A stretch of 64,000 bases of DNA from Erwinia tasmaniensis Et1/99 (lineage in GTDB: Bacteria; Pseudomonadota; Gammaproteobacteria; Enterobacterales; Enterobacteriaceae), in contig NC_010694.1 in assembly GCF_000026185.1 (NCBI RefSeq), forward strand, positions 1,426,001 to 1,490,000. Reading direction: 5' to 3'. The stretch's first letter is position 1. Each line of letters starts with the position of its first letter. A program made the translations under genes and the position numbers. The notes under the pieces are model-generated. The model made no database searches and had not been told where the DNA came from. It saw only the letters and a program-made list of their open reading frames with translations. This document shows, piece after piece, positions 50,001 to 60,891 of this stretch.

Positions 50001-50124
50001 AATCCACCTGCGGCAGCGGTGCCACCGGCAGCAGGCGGAAGCCGAGAAACCCGGCCAGCACAATGGTTAACGTTAGCAGCCAGGTCGCCACCGGGCGATG
50101 AATAAACAGGGAAAAAAATCTCAC
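47050..50124 (-). CDS. mdtC: RND multidrug efflux permease MdtC
   Basis: 1024 residues, twelve membrane helices and two large periplasmic loops of the HAE1-RND type. Start is GTG at 50124, overlapping the mdtB stop (GTGA). Proton-relay segment in TM4 is [13 protein letters not shown]. It forms a B2C heterotrimer with MdtB, which with MdtA and TolC exports bile salts, novobiocin and similar compounds. Third gene of the operon; the mdtD remnant follows. Confidence 0.96.
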   Translation of the reverse strand: MRFFSLFIHRPVATWLLTLTIVLAGFLGFRLLPVAPLPQVDFPVIVVTASLPGASPEIMASSVATPLERALGRIAGVSEMTSSSSLGSTHVILLFDFDRDINGAARDVQGAINAAQSLLPSGMPNRPSYRKVNPSDAPIMIMTLTSDTYSPGQLYDYASTKLAQRLAQIDGVGDVTVGGSSLPAVRVDLNPQALFNQGVSLDAVRSTIANANVRKPQGAIEDSQLRWWIKTNDELHTAAEYRPLVIHYRNGAAVRLQDVATVTDSVQDVRNAGMSNARPAVLLVIRKSPQANIIDTVDRIRGEVPELRNTLPASIGLDIAQDSSRTIRASLHEVEQSLAISVGLVVLVVFAFLRSGRATLIPAVAVPVSLIGTFAAMYLCGFSLNNLSLMALTVATGFVVDDAIVVLENISRHVEAGMKPLLAALKGVREVGFTVISMSISLVAVFLPLLLMDGIIGRFFKEFAITLSVSIAISLVISLTLTPMMCARLLRPNAPRQQPRLRGFGRILMAIQRGYGRGLHWVLDHARWGLLVFVATLGLTVYLYISIPKTFMPEQDTGRLMGFIQADQSISFQAMRGKLETFMRIVRDDPAVESVVGFTGGSDTNSGSMFIALKPLSARSDNAQQVISRLREKLTKEPGANLWLMAVQDIRIGARQSNAGYQYSLLSDSLDDLRQWEPKIRRAFSALPELVDVNSDQQDKGAEMALTYDRTSMARLGIDVADVNDLLNNAFGQRQISTIYQPLNQYKVVMGVDPRYSQDISALNQMYLINKEGRSIPLSAFAKWQPANAPLSVEHEGLSAASTISFNLPEGVSLSQASAAIERSVTSLGVPASVRGSFSGTAAVFEQTQSSQLWLILAAIATVYIVLGILYESYVHPLTILSTLPSAGVGALLALELFNAPFSLIALIGILLLIGIVKKNAIMMVDFALQAQRQEGMTAREAIFQASLLRFRPIIMTTLAALLGALPLALGSGDGAELRQPLGITIVGGLVMSQLLTLFTTPVVYLYMDKLRRRPRWLPVEEKS

Positions 50125-53100
50125 ACTGCCTCCCGCGCGGCCGGTCGACGCCGAACGGCGCGAGACAGGCGGTCGAACAGCAGATAAATCACCGGCGTGG
50201 TGAACAGCGTGAGCACCTGACTGACCACCAGCCCGCCAACCATTGCGGTGCCGAGTGGACGACGGAGCTCGGCACCGACACCCTGACTGAGCATCAACGG
50301 CAGCGCGCCGAACAGCGCGGCCAGCGTGGTCATCAGGATCGGGCGAAAGCGCAGCAGGCAGGCCTGGTAAATGGCTTCACGCGGCGTCATCCCCTGTTCA
50401 CGTTCGGCGGCCAGCGCAAAGTCGATCATCATGATGGCGTTCTTCTTCACGATGCCAATCAGCAAAATAATGCCGATGATGGCGATCACGTCCAGCTCGC
50501 TGCCGCTCACCATCAGTGCCAGCAGGGCACCCACGCCGGCGGTTGGCAGAGTAGACAGGATGGTGACGGGATGAATAAAGCTCTCATACAGCACGCCCAG
50601 CACGATATACATCGCCACGATAGCGGCGACGATCAGCCAAACGGTATTGGAAAGTGCCGCCTGAAAGGCCAGCGTGCTGCCCTGGAATCGGGTGATGATG
50701 TCTGAAGGCATCGCCAGCGTCTTCTCCGCCTGGCTAATGGCATTTACCGCCTGCTCCAGCGAAAAGTCAGGACTCACGTTAAATGAGAAGGTGGTGGACG
50801 GGAACTGATCGAGATGATTAATGCTGAGTGCGCCATGACGTTGTTCGACGCTGGCAATGGCGCTGAGCGGAACGCTGCCACCGTCGCTGCTCTTCAGGCG
50901 AATACTTTGTAGCGCCGCCAGCCCCGGTGTGGCCGCCGTATCGTGCTCCAGAACGACGCGATACTGGTTGGCCTGGGTGTAAATAGTCGATACCAGCCGC
51001 TGGCCGAATGCGTTATACAGCGCATTGTCGACGTCGGCGAGTGAAATGCCGAGGCGGCTGGCACTGTCACGGTCAACGCGAATATACGCCTCCAGCCCCT
51101 GATCCTGCCAGTCGCTGCTCACGTCCTGTAGTTCGGGCAACGCGTGCAGCGATGTGAGCAGCCTGGGCACCCAAAGGCTGAGGGCATCCAGAGAATCGGC
51201 CTGAAGGGTGAACTGGTACTGGGTGCGGCTGGCCTGGGTATCAATGGTCAGATCCTGTACCGGCTGCAGGTAAAGCTTGATGCCGGGCAGCTGTGCAACC
51301 TGCCGTTGCAGACGGGCGATCACCTCAGGAACACGGTCGGCGCGTTCGTCCAGCGGCTTCAGATTGATTTGCAGCCGTCCGCTATTGATCGCCTGATTGC
51401 TGCCGTCGACGCCAACAAAAGAGGTCAGGCTTTGTACCGCCGGGTCTTTCATAATCACCGAAGCTACCGCCTGCTGGCGCTGCGTCATACTGAGATATGA
51501 GACCGACTGCGGCGCCTGCAACGTGCCCTGAATAATGCCGTTATCCTGCAGCGGGAAAAAGCCTTTTGGGATAGCCACCCACAGCAGCACGGCGATGGCC
51601 ATCGTGCCGATCGCCACGCCGAGCGTCATCCAGGGATGGTTAAGCACCCGCTGCAACAGGCGACCATAGCGGGCAATAATGCGTTCAAACAGCGCTTCGC
51701 TGGCGCGCGAGAAACGGTTTTGCTGGCGCAGAGATTCGGCGCTTAACAGTCGCGCGCACATCATCGGCGTCAGCGTCAGGGAGACAACGGCCGAGATCAG
51801 GATGGCCACGGCAAGGGTAAGGGCAAATTCGCGGAACAGGCGACCAACGATATCGCCCATAAACAGCAGCGGGATCAGCACCGCAATCAGTGAGAAGGTG
51901 AGGGAGATAATCGTGAAGCCGATTTCACCCGCGCCCTTCAGCGCCGCCGCCAGCGGCTTTTCACCTTTTTCAATGTAACGTGAGATATTTTCCACCACCA
52001 CGATAGCGTCATCGACGACAAAGCCGGTAGCAATGGTCAACGCCATCAGCGTCAGATTGTTAATGGAGAAGCCGAAGAAATACATCGCGGCAAAGGTGCC
52101 CACCAGCGACAGCGGCACCGCCACGGCAGGGATCAGGGTGGCCGCCGCGTTGCGCAGAAACAGGTAGATAATCATGACCACCAGCGCCAGCGCCAGAATC
52201 AGCTCGAACTGCACGTCATGTACCGAGGCACGAATATTCGTGGTGCGATCGCTCAACAGCTTAACCTCGACCGATTTTGGCAGCGAGGCGGTCAGTGACG
52301 GCAGCATCCGGCGAATATCATCGGCGGTGGCAATGATATTCGCCCCCGGCTGGCGCTGCACGTTCAGCACGATGGCCGGCTGGCGGTTGGCCCAGGCACC
52401 GAGCCAGCTATTTTCTGCGCCCTGTTCTACCGTTGCCACATCGCCAAGACGCACCGGCGCGCCGTTTTGATAGCTGATAATCAGCTGGCGGTAGCCTTCC
52501 ACGGTTTTGATTTGATCGTTGGCGGAAAGCGTAATCGAGCGGTCGGGGCCATCCAGGCTACCCTTCGCCGAATTAACGTTGGCGCTGCTAATCGCGCTGC
52601 GCACCGCTTCACTGGTGATCCCCAGCGCGGCCAGCGCCTGTGCGTTGAGTTTTACCCGCACCGCCGGGCGCTGCCCGCCGGAAAGCGTCACCAGCCCCAC
52701 GCCGGAGACCTGAGAAATTTTCTGCGCCACGCGGGTTTCCACCATATCGGCAACCTGTGTCATCGGCAGACTGGTGGTGGTGACGGCCAGCGTCATAATT
52801 GGCGGATCGGCGGGGTTCACCTTGCTGTAGACCGGCGGGTTGGGTAAATCACCCGGCAGCAGGTTAGTCGCGGCGTTAATGGCCGCCTGCACCTCCTGCT
52901 CGGCTACGTCCAGCGGTAATGCCAGCTGGAACTGCAGGCTGACTACCGAAGCGCCGCCCGAGCTTTGTGAGGACATCTGTTTCAGGCCGGACATCTGCCC
53001 GAACTGGCGTTCCAGCGGGGCGGTGATCGCCGAGGTCACCACGTCCGGGCTGGCGCCCGGATAGAGCGTCACCACCTGGATGGTGGGGTAATCCACCTCC

Positions 53101-53240
53101 GGCAGGGCGGAAACCGGCAGGGCGCGGTAGCCCATGATCCCGGCCAGTAGGATGGCGATCATCAGCAGCGTGGTGGCGACCGGACGTAGAATAAACTGGC
53201 GGGATGGCCCGCCGCCAGGCGTTGGAGGCATGACCTGCAT
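50121..53240 (-). CDS. mdtB: RND multidrug efflux permease MdtB
   Basis: 1039 residues. Same architecture as MdtC; TM4 reads [13 protein letters not shown] and an N-terminal proline-rich extension ([20 protein letters not shown]) precedes TM1, as in E. coli MdtB. Partner of MdtC in the heteromultimeric pump. Its ATG overlaps the mdtA stop by one base (TGATG) and its stop overlaps the mdtC start. Confidence 0.96.
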   Translation of the reverse strand: MQVMPPTPGGGPSRQFILRPVATTLLMIAILLAGIMGYRALPVSALPEVDYPTIQVVTLYPGASPDVVTSAITAPLERQFGQMSGLKQMSSQSSGGASVVSLQFQLALPLDVAEQEVQAAINAATNLLPGDLPNPPVYSKVNPADPPIMTLAVTTTSLPMTQVADMVETRVAQKISQVSGVGLVTLSGGQRPAVRVKLNAQALAALGITSEAVRSAISSANVNSAKGSLDGPDRSITLSANDQIKTVEGYRQLIISYQNGAPVRLGDVATVEQGAENSWLGAWANRQPAIVLNVQRQPGANIIATADDIRRMLPSLTASLPKSVEVKLLSDRTTNIRASVHDVQFELILALALVVMIIYLFLRNAAATLIPAVAVPLSLVGTFAAMYFFGFSINNLTLMALTIATGFVVDDAIVVVENISRYIEKGEKPLAAALKGAGEIGFTIISLTFSLIAVLIPLLFMGDIVGRLFREFALTLAVAILISAVVSLTLTPMMCARLLSAESLRQQNRFSRASEALFERIIARYGRLLQRVLNHPWMTLGVAIGTMAIAVLLWVAIPKGFFPLQDNGIIQGTLQAPQSVSYLSMTQRQQAVASVIMKDPAVQSLTSFVGVDGSNQAINSGRLQINLKPLDERADRVPEVIARLQRQVAQLPGIKLYLQPVQDLTIDTQASRTQYQFTLQADSLDALSLWVPRLLTSLHALPELQDVSSDWQDQGLEAYIRVDRDSASRLGISLADVDNALYNAFGQRLVSTIYTQANQYRVVLEHDTAATPGLAALQSIRLKSSDGGSVPLSAIASVEQRHGALSINHLDQFPSTTFSFNVSPDFSLEQAVNAISQAEKTLAMPSDIITRFQGSTLAFQAALSNTVWLIVAAIVAMYIVLGVLYESFIHPVTILSTLPTAGVGALLALMVSGSELDVIAIIGIILLIGIVKKNAIMMIDFALAAEREQGMTPREAIYQACLLRFRPILMTTLAALFGALPLMLSQGVGAELRRPLGTAMVGGLVVSQVLTLFTTPVIYLLFDRLSRAVRRRPAAREAV

Positions 53241-54445
53241 CAGTCGCTGGCTCCTTTAGCTGGCTGGATCGTTTTTCCGGCGGTGAGCGGCGTGGCCTGC
53301 GCGGGCACCACTTCCACCTGCGCGCCATCGGTCAGGCGGTCAATACCGTCAGTCACCACTTTCTCACCGGCTTCCAGACCGGCGCTTATCACCACTTTTT
53401 CACTGTCCTGCAGACCGGGGGCAACGATTTTTTTGCTGACCTTGTTATCGCTGTTAATCACCCAGACAAAACTGCCGTCGTTGCTCATCTGCAATGCCGC
53501 TGCCGGGATAACGACGGCATTTTCCAGCGTGCCGATCTTCAGGCGCGCGTTAACAAACTGGTTGGGGAACAGGCTGTCGTCCTGATTTTCAAAGCGCGCT
53601 TTCAGCTTGACGGTGGCGGTCGTGCTGTCGATCTGGTTATCCATACTGAGCAACATGCCCTGAGTCAGCAGGGTTGTGTTACTGCGATCCCAGGCTTCTA
53701 CCGGCAGCGTGCCGTTTTTCTGTGCGCTAAGAATGCGGGTGATATCGTTTTCCGGCAGGCTGAAAATCAGATCGATAGGATGAGTCTGGGCAATCACCAC
53801 AATCCCATTGGTATCGCCGCTGCTGACATAGTTGCCGACATCAACCTGCTTCAGGCCGACCCGGCCAGCTATCGGCGCCGTGACGCGACTGTAGGTAAGA
53901 TTGAGCCTGGCACTCGCCACGCTGCCCTCATCCGCCTTGATCGTGCCAAGCGTTTCGCTCACGCGCGCGCGCTGGGTGTCCAGGTCCTGGGTGGATACCA
54001 GATGGGTTTGCGCCAGCTTTTCATAGCGGGCAAGATCGCGGCGAGCATTATCAAGCGTTGCCCGGTCTTTTGCCAGCTGTCCCTCGGCCTGCATCAGCGC
54101 CACCTGATACGGGCGCGGGTCGATTTCCGCCAGCAGCTGCCCGGCCTTAACCTCTTGCCCTTCGCTAAAATGCAGCGCGACCAGGTTGCCATCGACCCGG
54201 CTGCGGAGCGTCACGGTATTGGCTGCGATGACGGTGCCTAGCCCTGAGAGATACTGTGGCACGCTCTGGCGCACGGCATCAGCGGCCTGCACCGGCGGCA
54301 GGGCTCCTCCGGCACGGCTTTTGGCACTCTGCTGTCCGTGTGCCGTTGAGGAGGTACTGTGACCGTGCCACCAGTAAAGCGCGGCAATCGCCAACAGGAT
54401 GACGATCGTCAGGGCAATAAGCGGAAAACGGCGGGGTATATTCAT
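53240..54445 (-). CDS. mdtA: Efflux pump membrane-fusion adaptor MdtA
   Basis: 401 residues from the ATG at 54445; an upstream in-frame frame to 54514 lacks MdtA similarity. One N-terminal membrane anchor ([20 protein letters not shown]), then the HlyD/RND adaptor: lipoyl half-motifs around [20 protein letters not shown] and [19 protein letters not shown], separated by a coiled-coil hairpin (about 125-180). It joins MdtBC to TolC. First gene of mdtABC-baeSR on the minus strand. I found no convincing BaeR box in the 246 bases upstream. Confidence 0.94.
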   Translation of the reverse strand: MNIPRRFPLIALTIVILLAIAALYWWHGHSTSSTAHGQQSAKSRAGGALPPVQAADAVRQSVPQYLSGLGTVIAANTVTLRSRVDGNLVALHFSEGQEVKAGQLLAEIDPRPYQVALMQAEGQLAKDRATLDNARRDLARYEKLAQTHLVSTQDLDTQRARVSETLGTIKADEGSVASARLNLTYSRVTAPIAGRVGLKQVDVGNYVSSGDTNGIVVIAQTHPIDLIFSLPENDITRILSAQKNGTLPVEAWDRSNTTLLTQGMLLSMDNQIDSTTATVKLKARFENQDDSLFPNQFVNARLKIGTLENAVVIPAAALQMSNDGSFVWVINSDNKVSKKIVAPGLQDSEKVVISAGLEAGEKVVTDGIDRLTDGAQVEVVPAQATPLTAGKTIQPAKGASD

Positions 54446-54691
54446 ACTGTGTTTTTCTCTCCGTGAAACGAAAGCGAAGTCCGGCGGGAAAAAAGCGTCT
54501 CCCGAATCGGACAAGAATAGCGAATTCCATGCGCTGAAAAATGAAAAAATTAAGGATATCGGGTTAGTTAACGGCTGTCGCGCAGAGAAATTTCAAGTTC
54601 TGCAAAGAGTTTTTCACAAATAGTCCAACGTGCCGATCGATATTTGCCAGGCTTAATAACTGCGCTATCAATGTCTAACAGGAGGATCACG

Positions 54692-55654
54692 ATGAGTCAT
54701 TCAGAACTTCGCCAGCTGGGCCGTTCATCTTTACGGGTACCCAGGCTGACCTTTGGGGGCAATGTGTTTGGCTGGACTATCGACGAAAAGACGTCGTTTT
54801 CCCTGCTCGACGCGCTGCTGGAAAAAGGGCTGAATTTTATCGACACCGCCGACGTCTATTCGCGCTGGGCACCGGGCAATGAAGGCGGTGAATCAGAAAC
54901 CATCATCGGTAACTGGTTAAAGCACAGCGGTAAGCGCGATAAGATTGTCCTCGCTACCAAAGTCGGTATGGATTTGGGCAACGGTAAAACCGGGCTGGCG
55001 GCGAAATACGTTCGCCAGGCGGTGGAAGCATCGCTTAAGCGCCTGCAAACCGACTATATCGACCTGTATCAGGCGCACCGTGACGATGAAGATACGCCGT
55101 TGCAGGAGTCGCTAAGCGCGTTTGACGCGCTGATTAAAGAGGGCAAGGTGCGGGCTATCGGCGCCTCTAACTATTCGGCAGAACGTCTGACCGAAGCGCT
55201 AAAGCTGAGTGCCGATCTTGGGCTGGCGCGATATGAGACCTTGCAGCCTGAATATAATCTTTACGATCGTGCCGGCTATGAGAGCGGTCTGGAGCAGGTG
55301 GCGCTGGATCACGGGCTGGGGGTGATTAACTACTATTCTCTCGCCAGCGGTTTCCTCAGCGGTAAGTACCGCCGCAAAGAGGATGCTGCCAAAAGCGCCC
55401 GTGGCCATGGCGTGGTCGATAAATATCTTAATGAGCGCGGGCTGAAAATCGTCGATGCGCTAGTGCAGGTGGCTGAAGCGCACCGCGCATCGCCGACTCA
55501 GGTTGCGCTGGCATGGCAGATTGCGCGTCCGGGGATCGCTGCCCCTATCGTTAGCGCCACCTCGCTGGCCCAGGTGGACGAACTGGCGAAGGCAAGCGTG
55601 CTGAAACTGAAGGACGATGAGCAGCGTCTGCTGTCAGAGGTGAGCCACTATTAA
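54692..55654 (+). CDS. Aldo/keto reductase
   Basis: 320 residues from ATG at 54692, with AGGAGG six bases before. TIM-barrel AKR tetrad visible: Asp and Tyr in FIDTADVYSRW, Lys in LATKVG, His in YQAHRDDE. The NADPH-binding end includes QIARPGIAAPIVSATS. Physiological substrate not known. It diverges from mdtA and converges on yegD, and is not part of the E. coli gene order here. Confidence 0.85.
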   Translation: MSHSELRQLGRSSLRVPRLTFGGNVFGWTIDEKTSFSLLDALLEKGLNFIDTADVYSRWAPGNEGGESETIIGNWLKHSGKRDKIVLATKVGMDLGNGKTGLAAKYVRQAVEASLKRLQTDYIDLYQAHRDDEDTPLQESLSAFDALIKEGKVRAIGASNYSAERLTEALKLSADLGLARYETLQPEYNLYDRAGYESGLEQVALDHGLGVINYYSLASGFLSGKYRRKEDAAKSARGHGVVDKYLNERGLKIVDALVQVAEAHRASPTQVALAWQIARPGIAAPIVSATSLAQVDELAKASVLKLKDDEQRLLSEVSHY

Positions 55655-55662
55655 AGGAGTTT

Positions 55663-55687
55663 GGGCGGCCGCAGCGCCGGGCCGCCC
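55663..55687. terminator. Hairpin between convergent aldo/keto reductase and yegD
   Basis: 8-bp stem GGGCGGCC / GGCCGCCC with a 9-base loop, nine bases from either stop codon. No T run on either strand, so its terminator role is uncertain. Confidence 0.4.
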
Positions 55688-55695
55688 GTGCGGCA

Positions 55696-57048
55696 TTACC
55701 TGAACATCACCTGAGCCCAGCGCGCCAAACCGGCGGTCACCGAGCCGAAATCATCGCCGCTGGCCAGCGGAATGTCCGGAAGCTGCTGTTGCAGCGCCGC
55801 GCGCAGCACCGGAGATTTGGCGCTGCCGCCGGTCAGGTAGATGACATCCGGTCGGGTGCCGCTGGTGTTCAGCGCCAGCGCCACCTGCTCCTGAATGCGC
55901 TCCAGAGGCTGGCTGATAGCCGCTTCCAGCCCCGCCACGCTAATGCCCGTTTCCAGCCCACTGTCGATAAAGTCCAGCGTGGTCAACACCTCGTCACGTT
56001 GTGACAGGGCAATTTTGCTTTCTTCAGCCGAGCGCACCAGGCGGTAGCCGAGGCGCTGTTGCCAGACTTTCAGCAGTCGCTGTACTTTTTGCGGTTCGGC
56101 GGCATCGCGGATCAGATCCTGTAACAGCTTACGCGACGCGGCGGCATAAAAGTCGCTTTGTGCCGGAACATCGTTGATCGCCACGGCATTCCACCATGGC
56201 AGAGCCGGTAGACCGGTGCCTTTTACCGTTTCACCGCCAAGGCCGAGCAGCGGCATCAGCTCCTTAAACGCCAGCATAATATCCAGATCGTTCCCGCCAA
56301 CGCGGCAGCCGCTGTGTCCAAGCAGGCTGTCGGCGCGATCGACCTTGTCGTGCCACTGCGGGCCCATCAGCAACATGGAGCAGTCGGTGGTTCCGCCGCC
56401 GATATCGACCACCAGCACGCGAGTCTCTTTATTTAGCGTTGCCTCAAAGTCCAGCCCTGCCGCCACCGGTTCAAACTGGAAAATCACTTCCTTAAAGCCG
56501 GCGCGGCTCGCGGCGCGTGCCAGGATGCCTTCCGCCTGACGGTTGGCCTCATCGCCGCCCAGCCCCTGGAAGTTTACCGGACGACCTATTACCGCCTCGG
56601 TGACATTTTGACCCAGCGTACTCTCTACGGTCTGACGGATATGCAGCATCATGGCGCAGACCAGGTCTTCGAAAAAGGCCACCTGCTGTGGCTTCAGGCC
56701 GCTGGCACCGAGGAAGGATTTAGGCGATTTGACGAACCATACCTCTTCAGGGTCATCCATATACTGTGCCAGTGAAGCCAGGCCGAATTTGACGCTGCCG
56801 GGCAGGACATCAATGTCTTCTTCACGGTTGAAGGCCAGGGCGCGGCGCAGCAGCGCCTGATTTTCTGCCTGCGGAGTCGGCACCTGATGATGGCGGAACA
56901 GCCATTCACTGACCGCATCGCGCGTTGGCGCACACAGCATTGAAGGTAAATAAGGCGAGTTCTGCTCTAACGGCAGCAGCCTGGGTGCGCCGTTTTCCAT
57001 GATGGCAATCGAGCAGTTTGCCGTACCGTAGTCGAAACCGATAAACAT
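55696..57048 (-). CDS. yegD: Hsp70-family chaperone-like ATPase YegD
   Basis: 450 residues from ATG at 57048, with GGAGG about five bases upstream; this equals E. coli YegD in length. Actin/Hsp70 ATPase signatures: FIGFDYGTANCSIAIM (phosphate 1), VLVVDIGGGTTDCSML (phosphate 2) and VIYLTGGSAKSPVLR (adenosine). The C-terminal substrate-binding domain of DnaK is absent. Role unknown. Adjacent to the diguanylate cyclase gene. Confidence 0.92.
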   Translation of the reverse strand: MFIGFDYGTANCSIAIMENGAPRLLPLEQNSPYLPSMLCAPTRDAVSEWLFRHHQVPTPQAENQALLRRALAFNREEDIDVLPGSVKFGLASLAQYMDDPEEVWFVKSPKSFLGASGLKPQQVAFFEDLVCAMMLHIRQTVESTLGQNVTEAVIGRPVNFQGLGGDEANRQAEGILARAASRAGFKEVIFQFEPVAAGLDFEATLNKETRVLVVDIGGGTTDCSMLLMGPQWHDKVDRADSLLGHSGCRVGGNDLDIMLAFKELMPLLGLGGETVKGTGLPALPWWNAVAINDVPAQSDFYAAASRKLLQDLIRDAAEPQKVQRLLKVWQQRLGYRLVRSAEESKIALSQRDEVLTTLDFIDSGLETGISVAGLEAAISQPLERIQEQVALALNTSGTRPDVIYLTGGSAKSPVLRAALQQQLPDIPLASGDDFGSVTAGLARWAQVMFR

Positions 57049-57255
57049 CGTTTCCTCCGCTGAGTGTAAAAAAGGGGGGGACTTTAGCTTGAGTGTGCAA
57101 ACGGCGCAAGCGCCAGCCGCGGGTTTGCGCCGTCGGCGCGGCAAAATCAGCCGGTGGGCGTCATGCGCGCGGGCGAGAAAGGGGAGAGTCTTGACGATAA
57201 TCGAACCGTCAGGGGGACGGTTTTTGCCATCGCCCGCCTTGCGCTGCTGACGGCA

Positions 57256-59805
57256 CTAATACACGCAGAGCTGGCCGCGCCCGCTGTGCTTGGCCTGATA
57301 ACAGGCACGATCCGCCTGCGCCATCAGCTCGGTGATGTCGGCGTTGTCGGCGCTAATGTGCGTCAGGCCGGCGCTGGCACCGATACGATGCTCATGGCCA
57401 TCCCACTGGAAATGATAGCGGTTGACCGCATCGACAACAGAGCCGATAACCTCGCAGGCCTCTTCTGGGGAACATATCGGCAGCAGGACGCCAAACTCAT
57501 CGCCACCGAGACGCGCGAGTACATCATCAGCGCGCAGCATCTGCTGCATAATATGTGATATCTCGCACAGCAGGCGGTCGCCGGCCGCATGTCCGGCGCT
57601 GTCATTGACCGCCTTAAAGCGGTCAAGGTCGATAAATACCAGCATGTGGTGCTGCCGCCGTTCCACGCTGGATTTTATCAGCAGCTTCAGCTGGTGCTCA
57701 AAGCTCGCGCGGTTGGGCAGGCGGGTCAGCATATCGTGTGACGCGCTGTAGCTCAGGCGTCGCATCATTTCACGCGCTTCGCTGACATCCTGGATGACCA
57801 TCACGCTGCCGATGTTTTCTCCCGCCAGGGTCTTCAACGGCGACAGGCTGTAATTGACGGCAAACTGATTGCCGGAGCGGTTGTGCAGCACCAGGCCGGT
57901 ATCAAGGTCAGACGATTTTTTTTGCTGCGTCAGATTGCAGTTGAGCAGGTTTTCGGTCGCCGATCCCCGGCTGCCATGGGTAATTTGCAGGATTTCGTTG
58001 AGCGCTTTACCAGAAGCCTGGTGCTGCAGCCAGCCGCTCATTTTTTCCGCCACCGGGTTCATAAAGGTCACGCGCATCTTCTCATCGGTGCTGATCACCG
58101 CCTCACCGATGGCGTCGAGCGTAATATGCATACGCTCTTTCTCCTGGTACAGCGCATCGGTCAGGAGTCGCACCGCTGAAATATCCTGGTTGATGCCGAG
58201 CATACGTTCAACCTGACCTTTTTCATCGCACAGGGTATTACACTGACTGCGAATGTGACGCACGCCGTTTTCAGTTTGGATGCGGAACTCAACATCTACC
58301 GGGGTGGCATTTTTTATCGCGTTATTGAAGCTGCCCATCGCTCTTTCACGATCGGCCGGATGCAGTCTGTTGGCCCAGTCCTGATAGGTGGGCTGGGAAT
58401 TCATCGGCAGCTGATAGATTTGCAGCATGCGTTTATCCCAGCTCATGATCCCGTTCGATATATCCCACTCCCATACGCCGATCCCACCCGCTACGTTCGC
58501 CAGCGTGATACGTTCCATCAGCCGTTTGTTGATATTCTCACTGTGCTTGAGCTCGGTAATATCTTTAACCTGCGCGATAAAATAGAGCGGCTGCTCTTCA
58601 CTGTCGCGAACCAGCGATACGGCCAGTAGTGTCCAGACGATCTCTCCGTCCCGACGGAAATAGCGCTTTTCGAGGTTGTAGGTCTCAATTTCACCGGCTA
58701 ACAGGGCACGGGCTTGCGCCACGCCGGTATCCAGATCGTCAGGGTGGGTCAGCTCTTGGGCAGTGAGTTCACAGAGCTCTTCCGGGGAGTAGCCGAAAAG
58801 TTTCGCCAATGATTGATTGACCTTGATCCACTGCCCGCTGGTGGATACCAACGCCATTCCGATGGCCGAGTATTCCATCGCGTGACGGAAACGGGTTTCA
58901 CTTTCTGAGATATGTTTGCGCTCTTCACGAAATGAGTGCATCACCAGCGTCATCATATGGCTGGGGATCAGCGCGAGCAGAAACGGCACCCAGGGCAGGG
59001 CAATGAGCTGCTGTAAGCTGGAGGTGCCGGGGGCTATCAGCTGAAATGCCAGCATTAGCGACATCATCAGGATAGTCGCGAGGTAGACGACGAAGGCGTC
59101 AAAGCGCGGCAGGCGTACCGCACTGTAAAATAAGATCACCACCACGAAGGTAAATGGCGAAGGGGCATAGCGCAGCGTGAACCAGCACAGGGTCAGCGTG
59201 GCCATTAACGTCAACAGCGTTTCAAAAAGGACGCTCTGGCGCAGATGACGGCGGGCATAATCAGTCCGCCACAGCAGGCCAACCGGCCCCAGCGCCAACA
59301 TGCCAATCACTTCGGATACCGTCCAGATAGCATAAAAATGCAGCGCAGCATGGCCGGTTAACTGCAATAGCCAGCAGGCAATAAGCCCGCCGATGAGCGT
59401 GGTGAGCAGGCCGGCGACCAGCACCATTTTAGCCCAGCTAAACAGTGAGTTAAGTGGGGCGTCAGGCTCCAGCAGCAGGCGCAGCAGCATGCCACCGAGC
59501 AGCGCCTGCAGCAGATTGATCAGCGGAAAGACCAGACTATAGAATGACAACCCGTTGAAGAAGATATTGGCGCAGGTTAAACCCAATATGCAGCCAGCCA
59601 GCAGGATGGGTAGGGCGCGCGTCGGGTTTCTGAAAACAACAACGGTCATCAGCGCGGTGGAAAACCACAGCGGAGAGATCTGCCCGCTGACTTTAATCAG
59701 TTCAAGGCAGTAACAGGTGAGCACAAAGCTTAAACACGCTAACAGCAGCGCATTAAACCACTGTGGGCGCCATTGTTGTACCAGCCCTACATTTTCTATC
59801 GTCAT
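57256..59805 (-). CDS. dgcE: MASE1-PAS-GGDEF diguanylate cyclase (DgcE-like, lacking EAL)
   Basis: 849 residues from ATG at 59805. About eight N-terminal helices form a MASE1 sensor (to ~300), followed by three PAS/PAC units (about 300-680) and a GGDEF domain. The active GGDEF motif is at 767-771, and the product-inhibition I-site RADD at 758-761 is intact, so it should make c-di-GMP with feedback control. E. coli DgcE (YegE) is about 1105 residues and ends in a degenerate EAL domain; here the protein stops right after GGDEF and no EAL remnant follows. Located before udk as in E. coli. Confidence 0.85.
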   Translation of the reverse strand: MTIENVGLVQQWRPQWFNALLLACLSFVLTCYCLELIKVSGQISPLWFSTALMTVVVFRNPTRALPILLAGCILGLTCANIFFNGLSFYSLVFPLINLLQALLGGMLLRLLLEPDAPLNSLFSWAKMVLVAGLLTTLIGGLIACWLLQLTGHAALHFYAIWTVSEVIGMLALGPVGLLWRTDYARRHLRQSVLFETLLTLMATLTLCWFTLRYAPSPFTFVVVILFYSAVRLPRFDAFVVYLATILMMSLMLAFQLIAPGTSSLQQLIALPWVPFLLALIPSHMMTLVMHSFREERKHISESETRFRHAMEYSAIGMALVSTSGQWIKVNQSLAKLFGYSPEELCELTAQELTHPDDLDTGVAQARALLAGEIETYNLEKRYFRRDGEIVWTLLAVSLVRDSEEQPLYFIAQVKDITELKHSENINKRLMERITLANVAGGIGVWEWDISNGIMSWDKRMLQIYQLPMNSQPTYQDWANRLHPADRERAMGSFNNAIKNATPVDVEFRIQTENGVRHIRSQCNTLCDEKGQVERMLGINQDISAVRLLTDALYQEKERMHITLDAIGEAVISTDEKMRVTFMNPVAEKMSGWLQHQASGKALNEILQITHGSRGSATENLLNCNLTQQKKSSDLDTGLVLHNRSGNQFAVNYSLSPLKTLAGENIGSVMVIQDVSEAREMMRRLSYSASHDMLTRLPNRASFEHQLKLLIKSSVERRQHHMLVFIDLDRFKAVNDSAGHAAGDRLLCEISHIMQQMLRADDVLARLGGDEFGVLLPICSPEEACEVIGSVVDAVNRYHFQWDGHEHRIGASAGLTHISADNADITELMAQADRACYQAKHSGRGQLCVY

Positions 59806-59939
59806 TACACTCCGGCACGGCACTAATCTAGGCACAATCTTAAAAAATTTTAGCCCTGCTAGCATAAGGAATAAACGCCACAGCGGCAAAATCTAAATGT
59901 TCCGCTATTCAGAAGATTAATTTAATTTTGCTTGTCTCG

Positions 59940-60593
59940 CTACTGGTTCAGGAGAGTGTGGGGTGACTGGCGGAGCTGAAGCAACTGCTCACGCGTCCAT
60001 GCGTGCTCAATGCCGGCAATCTTCGCCGAAAGCTGTTGCAGAAACTGCTGGGTGGTGGCGATACGGCCCTGGCCGATCAGCAGGACAGGGATTAAAAAAA
60101 TAATCCCTAACTGTCGTGAAGAAAAAACGGGTGGATGCAGATGGCGCTGGCTAATCAGGAATAGGGTGCCTGGCGTATAGCCGAGCAGCAGACCGGCGAT
60201 CACTTCACTGTTTGAATGATAGTGGAGCACCAAACGTGAAATGCCCACGCACAGGGGAATAAAATAGCCGATGATAACGGTGACGTTGCGCCACTGAGCG
60301 GATAGTCGCCCACTCAACAACCATAACATTACTGGCCACAGGGTGGCTGACATGGCGCTATGGCCACTGAATCCCGTGAAGTTGAAGCGGGCGCTGCCGA
60401 TGCCAAATCCCATAAAGGCAATTTTCGACAGGCTGACGATGGCGCCGGTTGCACAGAATGCCAGTACCCAGTAGCAGGCGCTGCGTTTATCATCACGTTT
60501 CCAGAGAAGTAATAGCGCTATGACCAGGGCGGTTGGGACAAGCAGCATGCTGTCACCAAAATAGGTGAGAAAGTGGATAAGATGCCAGAACAC
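59940..60593 (-). CDS. PAP2-family membrane phosphatase (GTG start)
   Basis: 217 residues from GTG at 60593, with AAGGA six bases upstream. Six membrane helices. PAP2 motifs: GFSGHSAMSATLWP (second, with catalytic His) and SRLVLHYHSNSEVIAG (third). Likely dephosphorylates undecaprenyl pyrophosphate or another lipid phosphate at the periplasmic face. Not found between yegE and udk in E. coli. The substrate cannot be fixed from sequence. Codon use is somewhat richer in A/T than the neighbours. Confidence 0.78.
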   Translation of the reverse strand: MFWHLIHFLTYFGDSMLLVPTALVIALLLLWKRDDKRSACYWVLAFCATGAIVSLSKIAFMGFGIGSARFNFTGFSGHSAMSATLWPVMLWLLSGRLSAQWRNVTVIIGYFIPLCVGISRLVLHYHSNSEVIAGLLLGYTPGTLFLISQRHLHPPVFSSRQLGIIFLIPVLLIGQGRIATTQQFLQQLSAKIAGIEHAWTREQLLQLRQSPHTLLNQ

Positions 60594-60712
60594 TCTAATT
60601 CCTTATAACGGTTTTTTGCCGCCCAGTTTAGCGGCCAAAGCCGTTGCCACCTAACGGTAAAGTCCGAAAAGAAGGCTGGCGCTTTTTTCTGGCATCAGAA
60701 GGGGTTACTCCC

Positions 60713-60718
60713 TATAAT
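60713..60718 (+). promoter_or_regulatory. Candidate -10 element for udk
   Basis: A perfect TATAAT hexamer 174 bases before the udk ATG. No convincing -35 at 16-18 bases upstream. If used, the udk leader would be about 165 bases. Confidence 0.35.
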
Positions 60719-60891
60719 TGCGCCGCTATGCCCTTCATATTTCAATCTGCGGTGTGTGGGTTACCTTCATTTTCCCGGTCACCTGACTTAACCAAGTGCA
60801 TGTGAGCTGGCCTGATGAGGCCACTCTGTATCTGGAAATCTACAGGGCATACCTTACCCTTTACACTGTCTTAAATTCAGGTCTTTAAAAT

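Noticed and set aside
54446..54691. BaeR box upstream of mdtA
   Set aside because: Looked for a match to the published E. coli-type box on both strands and found no convincing one; regulation by BaeR is inferred from operon structure only.
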